This document shows, piece by piece, positions 51,396-63,900 of a stretch of 64,000 nucleotides of DNA. Under the pieces are notes generated by a model. That model did no database searches, was not told the origin of the DNA, and saw only the letters and a list, made by a program, of their open reading frames with translations. The DNA is from Fratercula arctica (lineage: Eukaryota; Chordata; Aves; Charadriiformes; Alcidae), in assembly GCA_947846985.1 (NCBI GenBank), contig CANTUZ010000025.1, forward strand, positions 3,594,100-3,658,099. Direction: 5' to 3'. The position numbers and the translations under genes are program-made. Within the stretch, counting starts at the first letter, position 1. The number at the start of each line of letters is the position of its first letter.

Positions 51396-53945
51396 GGGGG
51401 CTATGTTTTCCCTTTTCCAGTCAGCAGGAGTTTCAGTGGACTGACACAACTTCTCAAATATGATTGATAGTGGCTTGGCAACTTCATCCACTAGTTCCCT
51501 CAGGACCCGCAGATATATCTCATCAGGTCCCATGGACTTGTGCACCTTCAGGTTCCTCAGATGGTGTTGAACCTGATCTTTTCCTACAGTGGGTGGTTCT
51601 TCATTCTCCCAGTCCCTGCCTTTGCCTTCTGCAACTTGGCCAGTGTGGCTAGAGCCCTTGCTGGTGAAGACCGAGGCAAAAAAGTAATTGAATACCTCAG
51701 CCTTCTCCATATCCAAGGTGACCAGGTCTCCCATTTCCTTCCTGAGAGGGCCCACATCTTCCCTAGTCTTCCTTTTATCACTGACATACCTATAGAAGAT
51801 TTTCTTGTGGCCCTTGACGTCCCTGGCCAAAAATCCAATCCAAAACCTCGTAGATTGTTTGTGCCCTGCTGTGTTGCCCTTCCAACAGATATTGGTGTGG
51901 TTGAAGTCCCCCATGAGGACCAGGGTCTGTGAATGTGAGGCTGCTCCTATCTGTCTATAGAGGGCCTCATCTGCTCTTCCTGGTCCCATGGCCTGTATCA
52001 GACCCCCACTGTAATGTCCCTGCCCTCCCTTTAATCCACACCCATAAGCTCTTGGTTGTCTCCTCATCCATCTCCAGGCAGAGCTCCATGCCCTCCAGCT
52101 GGTCTTTGACACTGAGGGTGACACTCCCTCCTCGTCTCCCCTGGCTGTCCTTCCTGAAGAGCCTGTATCCTTCCATTCCAACACTCCAGTCATAGGAGCC
52201 ATCCCACCGTGTCTCTGTGATGCCAATAAGATCATAGCCCTGCGGGTGTTCACACGTCTCTCCTCTTATTTATTCTCCATGCTATGTGTGTTTGCATAGA
52301 GGCATTTAAGTTGGGATCCCAATGAAGCTGACTTACTGGCTGGAATTCCTTTGTGCTGCACTCCAGGTGCTCTCTTGCTGACCTGAAACCCTTCTCCAGG
52401 TTCTGGGCATCTATTACTGACATTGGCATCATACTGTGGGATGGACTGAGGTTCCCCTCCCTGGGCAACTTTAGTTTAAAGCCCTCATCACAAGCTTGGC
52501 AAGCCTCTGACCGAAGATACTCTTCCCCTTCTCTGACAGGTTGACCCCATCGGCCCCCAGTAGATAAGGTTTGTTAAAGTGAAGCCCATGGTCTAAGAAG
52601 TGGAACCTCTGGCTGTGGCACCAGTCCTGTAAGCATTTATTAATTTGCCAGATTTACCTGGCCCTTTCAACCCCCTTCCCTTTGACCAGGAGGATTGATG
52701 AAAAAAACTACCTGTGCCCCAGAGTCCCTGACTGTTGCTCCCAGGGCTCCATAGTCCACACTCCTCAGGCTGCTCCTGGCTGTATCACTGGTGCCCACTT
52801 GAAACAACAGCAGCAGGTAATAGTCAGTAGACTGTACCAGGCTTGGTAGTCTTTTGGTGACATTCCTGATACAAGCCCCCGGTAAGCAGCACGCCCCTCT
52901 AGAGAGCACATCAGGTCAGCAAATGGGTGCCTCTGTACCTCTCAGAAGAGAGTCACCTACTACTATCACTTGTCACCTTTTCTCAGTCAGACTGGTTGTT
53001 ATACAGGGAGCTGCCTTACTCAGCTCCAGCACCCATGATGTAACTGGTCTTTCCTCTTCACTCTGCAGAGCAGTGAAGCAGTTCTGCAAGAGCACCTCAG
53101 CTTTTGGGGGAAGTCTCTTCCTCCTGCTGGTCTTTGCAGTTACAAGCTTCCATTCTGTGTTACAGCCTCCCTTCCTTCTGTGCATCCTGGTGGGGAGGGG
53201 AGTTTTCAGTTGTTTGGCTGTGGGTCCACCACAGACTGCACTTGGAACCAGCTATTTAACTCCTCAGCCTCCCTGATGTTACACAGCCTCCTCACCGCCT
53301 CCTGCAGCTCAGCCACCTGTTGCAGGAGGTCCTCCACCTGGGCACACCTTTTGCAGGCAGGTGTGCTGCCTATCCCTACCCCAGAGGAAAGGCTCAGGCA
53401 CCTCATGCAGTCTGAGGTCTGCACTGCAACCTCTCCCTTCAGCAGCTCCATCTGGGTGGAGGCATCGGCCACTGCTGGGGTAGATGGTGCATACCCCCCA
53501 GCCGAAGCTGCAGCCTTTGCTCTCAGATGAGTGCCCACCATTCTGCGTTGAGCGCCCTTGACCCGTGCAGATGGTTACAGAATGGTGCCTGGTTGTGTGT
53601 CCTTCAAGTCTCCCACTCGACCAGTGGAATGCTCCTCCTTCGAAAAGGCACCCTTCTGTGCAAACCACCACACTAGCTGATACACCACACCCTGTCTACC
53701 CACACCTGCTCATTGCGCTCTCCAGGCTGCTTTTTATAGACGGGGAGGGGATGGTTGCGGTTGCCCTGGCAACGCCTAGGCCTCATCAGCACTTCCCTCG
53801 AGGGCTGCCGGCTCCTGGCGGGTCTCTCCGCTGCCCTAGCGTGTCCTTACCTCAGGAAAACCCCCTGTGTGCCGAGCTCTGCCGCTCTGCTGCGGGTCGG
53901 CCCGGCTTCGGAGCAGCTCCCCTCAGCGACATCTGTTGTCTGCTG
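51396..53945 (-). mobile_element. CR1 LINE 5' half: 5' UTR, ORF1, endonuclease
   Basis: The only CR1 here that reaches its 5' region. From 53945 leftwards: a GC-rich probable 5' UTR/promoter, ORF1 (53541 to ~52670), then ORF2 endonuclease and linker (52470-51396), cut at 51395 by the family B LTR in the RT N-terminus ([10 protein letters not shown]). The endonuclease is deleted internally: [20 protein letters not shown] runs within a few residues into [20 protein letters not shown]. Confidence 0.87.
52670..53541 (-). pseudogene. CR1 ORF1: Cys motif, coiled coil, GDSL esterase
   Basis: The first frame, 53206-53541 (111 codons), has CMRC...CKRC, a zinc-binding-like pair, then a leucine-rich coiled coil (VEDLLQQVAELQEAVRRL). 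After a stop and a frame change the region 52990-52670 encodes VVGDSLLRGTEAPIC, the GDSL block of SGNH-family esterases, one in-frame UGA, then CCLPGACIRNVTKRLP, DYYLLLLFQVGTSDTAR (the G-x-N-D block with Asn replaced by Ser) and GAQVVFFINPP. CR1 ORF1 proteins with a Cys motif and an esterase domain are known. This copy is inactivated. Confidence 0.85.
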
Positions 53946-55110
53946 TGAGATTAGGAGCTACGAAGCTGTTAGAATCACAGGTAAATGTAAAATCAAAATC
54001 TGCTCAAATCTTAACATTTCTGAAGTACCTGCTTGGGGTGAGTGGTCATCAGACCTCTCTTAGGCTGTATAGAAAGAAGGGGTTCAGAGAAACAGAAAAG
54101 GTAATTAATGTCTCTTGTTTCTGTTGGGAAACATTATTTGAAGAACACACAGGGGTATGTAATACAAAATACGTCTGTTTGAAGTATTAGCTGCCCTTCA
54201 AGAACAGGAATGTCCATCCAGGATCCAAACCAGCAATGCACATGGCCACCAATGCTTTTGATACTTGGCAAACTTACACCTGGAAAGTGAATGACCTTAC
54301 AGCCTAAAATGTCCTTTCCAAAACTAGTCTCTGCTTTTGTAAGCATCTTTTGTCCTGCACTCCAGCTCCTCTCCTTTGACCCTGTCTGCTGAAGTCACTC
54401 ACTCAAATGTCTCTCTTCCAGTTGGCTTCATTATCTCCTTTCTCTGCATTCCCTTATAATCTTTTAGTTTCCTATTAGTCTCCACTGGAGTAACTGAGTA
54501 TTTTACAGTCTTCAGTGCATTTATCCTCAGAAAATACATGCAAGTTTAGTCAGCTATATTGTTCTTATTGTTCTCCTTTTACAACTGAAAAATTACAGAA
54601 ATTAAGTTACTAGTCCAAATTCAGAGGGGATCTGTGCTGCAGATTAAGTTTCCCAGTTGGAAAGTGCCTTTTATAGCACAGCAGCCTGTACCAGAACCTC
54701 CGGTGTCACCACACAGAAGAAGGTGGCTGGACCAACACCACACGGCTAAGGCAGGCTCTGAGAAGCATTTTTGTGAGCCATCAAATTTGTATTTATTGAT
54801 CTCTGTTGTGGGGAGAGGAACAAATGGTGAAAGGCAGATGGAAGATGCCTTACATACAGACACGTATGTCACTGGGTCTTCAGTGAAATTGTTGTTTTGA
54901 AATGAGGACTGGTGGTGAATTATAGTGTTAAAAAGTGTGAGTGTTTTAAAAATTTGGGTAACCGAGTAAGAAATTGGCTTCCCTTCAGAACTGTTCTTTT
55001 CTAATGACCTTTTAAAACATTTTTGTCAATAAATAATTCACACTTAATGGCTTGAAGCTTCTTTTGCTGAACCAAAACAGTAAAACCAGCAACAAAAAAA
55101 ACAGGTGTAG
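53946..55110. other. Unassigned DNA, no gene or repeat recognised
   Basis: About 1.2 kb. Open frames of up to 107 codons start in the GC-rich CR1 edge and are not convincing. No LTR or CR1 signal after ~53945. Confidence 0.55.
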
Positions 55111-55115
55111 TACTG

Positions 55116-55454
55116 TGTCCTGGTTCCGGTGGGGATAGGATTAATTCTCCCCAGGCTCTGGCAGGGACACAGGTATTCCATCCCATGTGAGCCATGCCCA
55201 GTCTGTAGCCAGGAGCTGGCTGGGGGAGGAAGTCTCCGCAGGGGTCCTGCTGGGGCTTCCGGGGTTCGGTCAGTGAGCTGTGGTACCATTTGTACATTCC
55301 TCTGTCTGTGGTGGTGTTGTCTTGTTCCCTTTGCTGTTCTGTTAAACTGCCTTTGTCTCAACCCACGAGTTTTGCCTTATTCTTCCCCGTGCGGGGAGAA
55401 GCTCGAGAGAGTGGCACGTGGTTCTTTGTTGCTGTCTGAGGCCAAACCACGACA
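55116..55454 (+). mobile_element. Solo LTR related to P1 (339 bp), TSD TACTG
   Basis: TGTCCTGGTTCCGGTGGGG ... GCCAAACCACGACA, flanked by TACTG at 55111-55115 and 55455-55459. It is more diverged in the first third than the other P1-type LTRs (TTAATTCTCCCCAGGCTCTG replaces the usual TTAAGTATTCC) and appears to be a separate subfamily. It sits in otherwise unassigned DNA. Confidence 0.93.
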
Positions 55455-55459
55455 TACTG

Positions 55460-55849
55460 TTTTAAATACATTTACAAATAAAAACCAGAATGGATACTAG
55501 ATTTTTATCTCCTGATAGCATGCATTTGTAATTGAAGCAACATAATTTTAAAAGCTTTGTGTAGTAAAATAACATACCTGATGAGTGCTCTGAAGAACAA
55601 GACACAGCACAACAGCTTTAAAGAAATTGTGCCAGAAGAGGCAAGGCACTTTTATTCATAAAGATTAGCTCAGTATTTGATGTGGATAAATATTCTATAA
55701 AGTAAAGCCATTAGAGCTAGCGAGAAATACTACTCAATTGTACAGTATGTAGACAGCAACCAGCTCAACTAACAATGTAACTGCTCCTGACCGGAATTTC
55801 AGCCAAAGTTGAATTTATTTCAAGAATTATAGAACAGAGGGCTAGTAAA
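55460..55849. other. Unassigned AT-rich DNA
   Basis: Roughly 390 bp between a solo LTR and a CR1. Nothing recognised. Confidence 0.55.
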
Positions 55850-56590
55850 GGAATTCTACAGAGGGTGGAAGCAAGGACGGGTTGACTGAGTGGAATACAA
55901 AGAAACTGTCCGAGTGACCAGGAACCAGATTAGACAAGCTAAAGCCCAGATAGAATTAAATCTGCCCAGGGACATCAAGGATAACAAGAAAAACTTCTAT
56001 AAGTACGTCAGGGGTAAAGGCAGAACTAGGAAAGGTGTGGGCCCTCTCTGGAAGGAGACAGGAGACCTGGTTACCCAGGATATGGAGAAGGCTGAGGTGC
56101 TGCATGACTTCTTCGCCTTGGTCTTTACCGGCAAGGGCTGCAACCACGAAGATGATCAGAGGGCTGGAGCACTTCTCCTATGAGGACAGGCTGAGAGAGT
56201 TGGGGTTGTTCAGCCTGGAGAAGAGAAGGCTCCGGGGAAACCTCATAGCCACCTTCCAGTACCTAAAGGGGGCCTACAGGAAGAATGGGGAGGGACTCTT
56301 TATCAGGCAGTGTAATGATAGGACATGGGGCAACGGCCTCAAACTGAAAGAGGGGAGATTTAGATTCGATATCAGGAGGAAATTCTTTACTATAAGGGTA
56401 GTGAGGCACTGGAACAGGTTGCCCAGGGAAGCTGTGGATGCCCCATCCCTGGAAATTTTCAAGGCCAGGCTGGATGAGGCTTTGAGCAACCTTGTCTAGT
56501 GGGAGGTGTCCCTGCCCAGGGCAGGGGGGTTGGAACTAGATGATCTTTAAGGTCCCTTCCAACCCGAACCATTCTGTGATTCTGTGATCT
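55850..56590 (+). mobile_element. CR1 LINE (+), RT core deleted, 3' end present
   Basis: The linker part (55890-56140: [38 protein letters not shown]) is joined near 56143 directly to the thumb (RAGALLL / [20 protein letters not shown], 56150-56499). The RT palm, with its catalytic box, is absent. It ends CCATTCTGTGATTCTGTGAT. Non-functional. Confidence 0.92.
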
Positions 56591-57060
56591 GTGTAATTCC
56601 TATTTAGAACCAAAACTTTCCATCATTTAGAAGGCTGTATTCTAGAATAGTGTTTTAGGTTTCTAACAAAATTCTTTCAATATTCAAACAGATGTAAGTA
56701 AGATTGGAGAGTTTTAGTATGACTTACAGATTAACATTATAATTGTGATATTGTAAGGTGTATAAAAGGCCTTTACAGTTTTTTTTTACCAATGTCAGCA
56801 GCCATAGGACGTCTCCAAAATGTTTATTTTGCGTGATGTTTTAAATACAGATGTCAGTTACTGAAGTAAATTGACTACAATATGTAACTCTGTATCTTTA
56901 TAGACTATACACTTCTATATTCTTGAAAAAAATGTAATACTGCCTGAAGTCATAAATGCTTTAGAGGTTTATATGTTTCTGTCATAACTCCATTTATTCC
57001 TGGAAAAAAGGGAGGTTTTGACAGTTTTTGAAAATACAACTATTTCTTGTAAAATGAAAC

Positions 57061-57652
57061 TTTATTCTAAAATGTGTCCAAAATTGCAAGACACAAGCAT
57101 CATTAATCAGATAAATAATCATATATTTATGTACAGAGAGCACTGAAACACAAAACAATTAATATCATTCTTATACCATTTTAATGAGTATCCATCAATA
57201 AAACTTTACAATTTTTAAGACTTCACTTGCCAAACAGTTGTAAAATCATATGTATAAATTATGTTTACTACAAGACGTCTACTGCAAATTCAAATAAAAA
57301 AATCCGAAGTAATGCTGCACAGATACCTATGTACACTGGATGAATTCATGCAGCTAGGCAGTGCAACAAATTAACTCTTTAACTTATAACAAAATGGAAC
57401 GGCCATGTTGGCAAACAGAAGAAAATATATTTTTGTAATAATTTATAGTGCATTTTGATGTTAGACTTTATAAAATGATTGTTGAGTGATATACTTCTAA
57501 AATGCTACATATGATCTGAGATGCCCCAACTCCTCTGCTGCAAAAATAGAAACAAGAAAAGCTAAAAAAGCCACTGTAGTACAGAGTCTGATATACTGGT
57601 ACCATCTTGATTTTTTTTTCTTGGTATCAGACTTGTTTGCAAGTGTCCATGT
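57061..57652 (-). CDS. Candidate last exon of a host gene with C-terminal TM
   Basis: On the minus strand TATAG ends at 57653 and could be a splice acceptor. From 57652 a frame of 51 codons runs to UAG at 57497-57499. It reads KSDTKKKKSRWYQYIR, then a hydrophobic run LCTTVAFLAFLVSIFAAEEL and GHLRSYVAF: basic residues followed by one membrane span near the C-terminus, as in tail-anchored proteins. About 430 bp downstream is AATAAA (57061-57066), preceded by AT-rich sequence like a 3' UTR. The gene is not recognised, upstream exons were not found, and the pyrimidine tract before the acceptor is weak. It could be chance. Confidence 0.4.
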
Positions 57653-60537
57653 CTATAGGGACATACATTACTCCTTGCTATCAAAAGTAAATCTTCCATG
57701 CTCCAATGCTGTCTCTATAAACTGAATCTCACATGATTCTTAGACTGCACTGTTCTACAGAAACACAGCTGAGCTTTGAAAAAAGAACTCTTAAATCCCT
57801 ATGAATTAGAGAAAGTAAAATGGTAGATAGAGATCTCTATTCCTGAAGCTCCTATCCCTAATTGCTTTGATTACATAAACACAGAATACTATAAATGGCT
57901 TTTATGGCTTGGATTAAATTTCTGCTAATTTGTTGGGCAAGCACAAAGCCCATGTTTCTCCACAGAGCTTGCCTTTTACAGTGTAGAAGGCTACAGACTA
58001 TTTTGGTTGGTGAAAGGAAGCCAAGCCTCAGGTAACTACACAGAAAAATACTTCATTGGTGAAAGTATTTCAGAAATAATGAAACAAAATCTAAAAAGAA
58101 CTGCTTGAAAACTCATATCTTGTGTAGCTGTGATACTAAAACACAGCTGTTCACCTTTCAGTTTCGCATTGGTTGGTATATCGTAATCAAAAATGTAGAT
58201 ACAACTGAGATTTGTACCTCATCAAATATTACTTAAGTGTCAAAATTAGATGAGATAGAATTACACGGTGACAGTTTTATCTTAAAATCTTGAGTGATAA
58301 GCCCACTCAGTGTTTTCGCTAGGAAGTCACTGCTAAATTGCTACACTTCTTTGATTTCTGAAAAGATATTAGTTTACAGCAGCCTGTAAAGTACTACAGA
58401 GTTGCTCCCTGCTCCTTTGTGCTTCCAAAACTCCCTTTCAAGCCAGTAATAATTTTAAGTTAATGGGAGTTTTGAGCAAACAAGGGATGCAGAACACATG
58501 AATTGGGTGAACAACATAGCAATTTATTTATACAGCAGCATTTCTAAATTTTCATTATGCAATCACAGAGAAAAGCTAAAGGACAACATGCACTGCAGTG
58601 GCATGACATTGTGCTTGTATCTGGTGGAGAATACTATAGCATTTTCATGTGTGAAAATATAAACATTAGCCCCAGAAGACTCAGATATCCAGTATTAATG
58701 AAGCCATCAACTACTAGGTAGTAAAGAATACCTCAAAAGAGGGAAGAAATTTGTATGCTCATAGCTTAGATACTGAAGCTGAAGAGAATTACAAAAGCAC
58801 AACACAAGCCTATATTTCTTGTAAATTATATGTATATTCATATACTTTTGCTCAAACCACCTCAAAATGCTGAATGATAAAATAATAACTGAAAATATAA
58901 ATGTTAATTGAAAGTTAAGCACTAAAAATAAATGACTGCTGGAGAAGGTAACTCATTAATTCCTACTTTTCTATACTTCCTGGGTGGTAAGCATGTCCAC
59001 GTCTCCAAAGCCCATTAAGATATTCAAGAATATCGTGATCTACCAAGAAAACTGGAAGAATATCATATGATAGACAGAATTGCTTTATGCATCTGAAAAG
59101 TAGTCAGTAAAAGTGGCTACCACAGTAATCTTTCCCCATTGCAACAGTTTTACCTTTGTCCCAGAATTCACTGAGAACCCAGAAATAGTAACAGGAAATC
59201 CATACCCATTTTCATGCAAGGATGATACTAGGATAATTCTTAAAGATAATATTTTAGTTAAGTTCAGCACTTAAAATACCGAACAGTAGAGCAGAGATTG
59301 TAATAGCATATCATAAAAACATTTCTCAATTTTTTTATTCATAGCTACAAAAGATGCATATAATTTTCAACACTGAATGACTCACAACTCAAAAAATAAA
59401 GCAAATATATCAGTATTTCTGCTGTTAGACTCACAAAAGAAAATTACACCCACTTTTTGTGATGAAGTAATATGGTAACTTTGGAAGCAGCTGCCCTGTC
59501 TCAGGACCAGCCAAGAGAATGTGGATACTTCATGAAGGTGAAAAGGTACAAGTTACAACATTCATATTTTTCAACCTCAGCCGTTCCTCAGCTCACAACC
59601 AGAACTGGTACAATTGTTATGATTTGGTACTAACAGTTAATGAAGAAGGATAGCAAGTCAAACTAGATTAAGGTAGGTGTATTGTGCAAGCCTGAGGTGG
59701 AACCAACTATAAATGGGCTTCGATAATCCAGACAGTAATGCTGTCTAAAAATAACTGGTCTATCTAAAACTACGCACTTTCCTCATCTCCAAACCAGGAT
59801 GTGAAATCAGATACATAAATTTACAAGAAGCTTACAAAACCCATAAATTACCATTACTGCCTTGATTCTCACAATCATAAGTTATGAGCTTCTAGATTTA
59901 TTCTTTAAAGCTCTTAATAAAGGCATATTTACCCACTCCTAGAAAGAATATACATTAATATATTTAATTTAAAAGGAGCATATGCTATTGCTGGTGTTGA
60001 TTCATCTATGCAATGGTTTCTTCATGTGTTGATTTAAGTGACTGAATCTGTGCAGTCAAAGACTGCTCATTTAACAAATAAAGGTCAGAATTTCTAGGCA
60101 GGGGTAAACCCTCCAGAAATGTTCAAATCACTTGAATTTGTACTTGTTTATAAAAAAAAGGAAGTAAAGGAGGAGAGAACAGCAAACTGTGGGGGCAGAA
60201 ATTTCATGTCTGAGACTGAAGGATTCAGAAAATTATTTGGAATTCACACAGATTCAAATTCTTAGCAATTGCATTATTCTTGTCCATTGGAGGCTCAAAC
60301 AAATAGACTTTTGTATACAGGAATATGAGGCTAAACATAAACCCTTGAATTCATACCACCTGTTTTTAAGCCCTTAAAAGCATTCAGGATTCATCAGTGG
60401 AGAGGGCAAATGATGCCATAATGCAGTCTTCTCGAGGCATCTCTTTTTCTGTCCCTCCAGTGACTTATTGAGGAAACCCAGGTAGCTAATTTTTAGATAA
60501 CTAAAGTTAGGGTAGGATGAATCAGGACACAGTGTGG
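57653..60537. other. Unassigned AT-rich DNA
   Basis: About 2.9 kb with no CR1 or LTR. If 57061-57652 is a terminal exon, this would be its last intron. A frame at 59085-59270 (minus) contains a donor-like AAAG|GTAAAA near 59150, but it is not convincing as an exon. Confidence 0.5.
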
Positions 60538-60542
60538 AATAC

Positions 60543-60932
60543 TGTCCTGGTTTGGGGTGGAGCTGAGCCAACTTTCTGTTCAGTGAGAGGCTCTTGCTTA
60601 TATTTGTTGCTGTGGCAACCAGGGTCAGCTGACTTGGTTGTTTACCCCATAGAAGGGTTGATCCTGATCAGTGTGTTCCGGAATCCAGTTCCATCGCTGA
60701 GTCCAGTCTGGAACTTCCTCAGTGCCTGCTGGTGACATCTTCCTGGGAACTTGATACAGTTTTATATATATATATAATCTATTTCATTATTTCCTTTTTA
60801 TTTTATTATTAATATTTCATTAGTTTAGTTTTTTCTGAACTCATAAATCTCTTTATCTCTCTTCTTCCTCTCCTTGGAGCGAGAGATGGGGGAGAGCATC
60901 TGTCATTGGCCAACCCATCCCAAACCACAACA
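60543..60932 (+). mobile_element. Short family B-related solo LTR (390 bp), TSD AATAC
   Basis: TGTCCTGGTTTGGGGTGG ... CCCAAACCACAACA, flanked by AATAC at 60538-60542 and 60933-60937. Compared with 4856-5637 it lacks much of U3, including the TATA region, and has a TATATATATATA run near 60763. Either a deletion derivative or a distinct short subfamily. Confidence 0.9.
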
Positions 60933-60937
60933 AATAC

Positions 60938-63900
60938 AAACAAATACTATCTAGTGGTATAATATTGCCATTACAAAACAGCCTGTAATAGCATTAAAGT
61001 CTGAGGCTCCAACCCAGATACGCTTTGCGGTTAGTGACCCATACAGTCCATGTCTTTGTAGCTCCCCAGTCTTGCCAGGAACACTTTAAAGATAAACCAA
61101 TGAAGCTTGATTTTATGACCTTGTTTCCCTTGTTTGGTCCTTAGACAAGGAGGTTTCTTTGAACACCGGTGATTCCCAAGAGTTGTGCTGTACTGGACTT
61201 CAGAAGCACTTTATGCAGGGATGCTCTCTGAATATACAAATGCAACATCAGAGTTGTATTTTAGTACAGCAGAACTAGTATTACCAAACCTCTCAGCACT
61301 TTAATAGCTGTGAAAAATAGCTGTATATTTCAAAAAGAATCCTTCAAAAAGGGAAGCCTTCAGTGGAAGGTCTGTTTTCTGATACAGTCAAAGGGCTTTA
61401 AATAAAGATGGTACAATTCCTTCCAGCAATTCCAGCTGGCATAGTGTCAATAATTCATTTGGAATATGATTGTTGTCAAGCAGATTGTTGGATCTCTCAT
61501 GAACACAGACTGCTGCCCTTCTGAAATGATTTAAGAAGCTGTTTTTAAAAGTTACAAATATGGTCTGGAGAAGTTTACATTTGGAATGATTACTCATCCT
61601 AACACAAGACACATATTGGCCTATTTATGAGGTTGTGGGAATTTTGTATTGCCATGCTTTTGAACTCTTTTGGTATGGCATGGATTGACTCTGCTAGAGC
61701 TGTCAATAATGAAGCACTCGCTGAGGACAGGTAACAGCTGTTCTGAAATACACAAAGTTTGTGAGACTCCCTCCACACTATCAATATTATTGCTTAAGGT
61801 CAGAGGCAGCATCAAGATTTCTATATATTTTTATACATTAATATTTATATTGACAAATTTAATTCCTGCTGATTTGGAATATTACTGAGGTTTTCTTTAC
61901 TTTTAAAAACTGGATTTGTACATTAGTTTCACTTATGATGGTAAAAGTCATTCTTTGTCGAAAATACACCTACAGAATTGTTTAAATGTGACCTGCAAAT
62001 ACTTCTCTTTAATTGGGATTATGCCCTGTTGTTCTCCATAAAGGGCTCAAGTAATCTGTAAGAACATTTTTTTGACCTTAGCAATACAAGGAATTTATCT
62101 ACAGTTTGTCTTGGAGGTGTGAGGAATATTTATTGTAAGTATCCAAAGTTTTATGTGAAAAGGTAAAGGTGCAAAGTCACTAACAAAGACTGTCTTTATT
62201 CAAAAGGTTAATCTAGTCATTTAAACTATCAACAAAACCAGACAAAACACAGAACTTCAAATGATCCAAGTAAGAATCCCTTTCAATTTTTGTGGGTTGT
62301 GTTGTCAGATTTTTCACTCTTTTCCAATCATCCTAAAGTCTTTCAGTCTACATGGGATTTGAATTTCTGATGTTAGAAACAAGCAAAGAACTCATATATG
62401 TTTTATGTATATCATAAAATAGCAGTATAAATTAATTCATAGCTGGAGTTCTTTTCTTTCTGAGTAAACAGATAAATAATGAAATTCTCCTTAAGACTGC
62501 CTCACATAAAGTCTGTGGTAGCTGGAGACAAGGGCACAATATGGAGAAATTGCTTCCTTACCTCCTGCACACCCCAGAGTTGAGTTTCTGTTCTGGCACC
62601 AACATAAAAGTGCAAAAAAAGAGACACCAGAGGAAAAGCTAGTATATCTATGCTTTCTTAGTGCAAGGAAGCCTGTAGGTTGGAAGACTTCTCTGAGAGA
62701 GTCTGCTGAAGTTCTGTAGCTTGTCTTGGGCAGGGGACAGTAGGAAGAAAGACTTTCCTTCTTGTGTAGTTTACTCAGGCTTTACATAGGCAGCTGCAGC
62801 TTGAAAGCATACGCTGCAGACATTGCACTGAGTCATGAAATGTGCTAAACTGCAGCTGCCTATCATCTACTAAAATCTAACCCCAAGCTCTCAAAAAGGA
62901 TATGAATGGAGTTGAATTTTCTTATGTTTCATTTGATTTAATATTCCTGTAAATGGCTTATATATTTTCTGTTTGAAATAAATTATGAAATCACTAAGCA
63001 TGCTTAACAAGGCTTTAACTATATGTGAACAGCAAGTTCTGAGGACAGAACAAGTACTATTGTAGTATAGAATACAGTCAAGCCACCTCTTGCTTCAAAA
63101 CAAGAATTTACAGTATTTACAGCAATGGTGACAAGGTTTCTTACACAAAACCTACAAGAATTTACAAAATATGCATGGATCACTGAGGTTATAATGCCAG
63201 CAGTAAAGTAAATCTCTACATAGAATATCTTGTGCAATGTGAACAAAGTTGACAATAGTTTACCAATGCTTTAAGTAATTCAGATAAATATGATAATCCA
63301 ACAGCTATCAAATCTTTTTTCTCTCCCCACCAGAAATGAGTGTTTGCCAAATGCATGTATGGCAATCCATAAAAAGTTTTTTTGTTTTTGTGGTTTTAGA
63401 CAAACATGCACAAAACAGATGCACTGCAATATTTTTGTGAGGGGATACTTACTACAAAAAAGCCCTCAAATTTGGTCTTTAAACATATACAGCATATTGA
63501 TTCACACTTCTCAAATAGCCACTACAAGGCTAAAAAAGTTTCTTGTAAGGATTATTTTTGTCCTGAAAAAAAAAAAAAGTTACTTAATTCTCAAATAATA
63601 GAAAGCTCCAGCTTCCACTTTGCTGATGCCACTGTTCAAGTCTGTATTATTTTAGCCTTATTTAGGAATTTGTATTACTCTTCCTTAACAAACAGTGTAA
63701 ACTGTAAATCAAATCAAAACTAGGAGTCATTTAGAAAAATTAGAATACATCTGGGAACAGCTTACAATCACTTTTGAATGTCATGCTTCTAGACAACAAT
63801 TTAACAAACTCTGCTTTTTCTTTTCACTAAACTTTTCAATATTCTATGTGTTCTTGTTAGAGATGGACTATGATATCTGCTGAAAGGGTACTTGCTCATC

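Noticed and set aside
59085..59270. Possible exon on the minus strand with a donor-like GTAAAA
   Set aside because: No clear acceptor, no recognisable protein and no link in phase to the candidate exon at 57652.
61388..61612. Leucine-rich minus-strand frame (LLDNNHIPNELLTLCQLELL) resembling a leucine-rich repeat exon
   Set aside because: Single unit only, no flanking repeats or splice sites, and ordinary for AT-rich DNA. Kept as unassigned.
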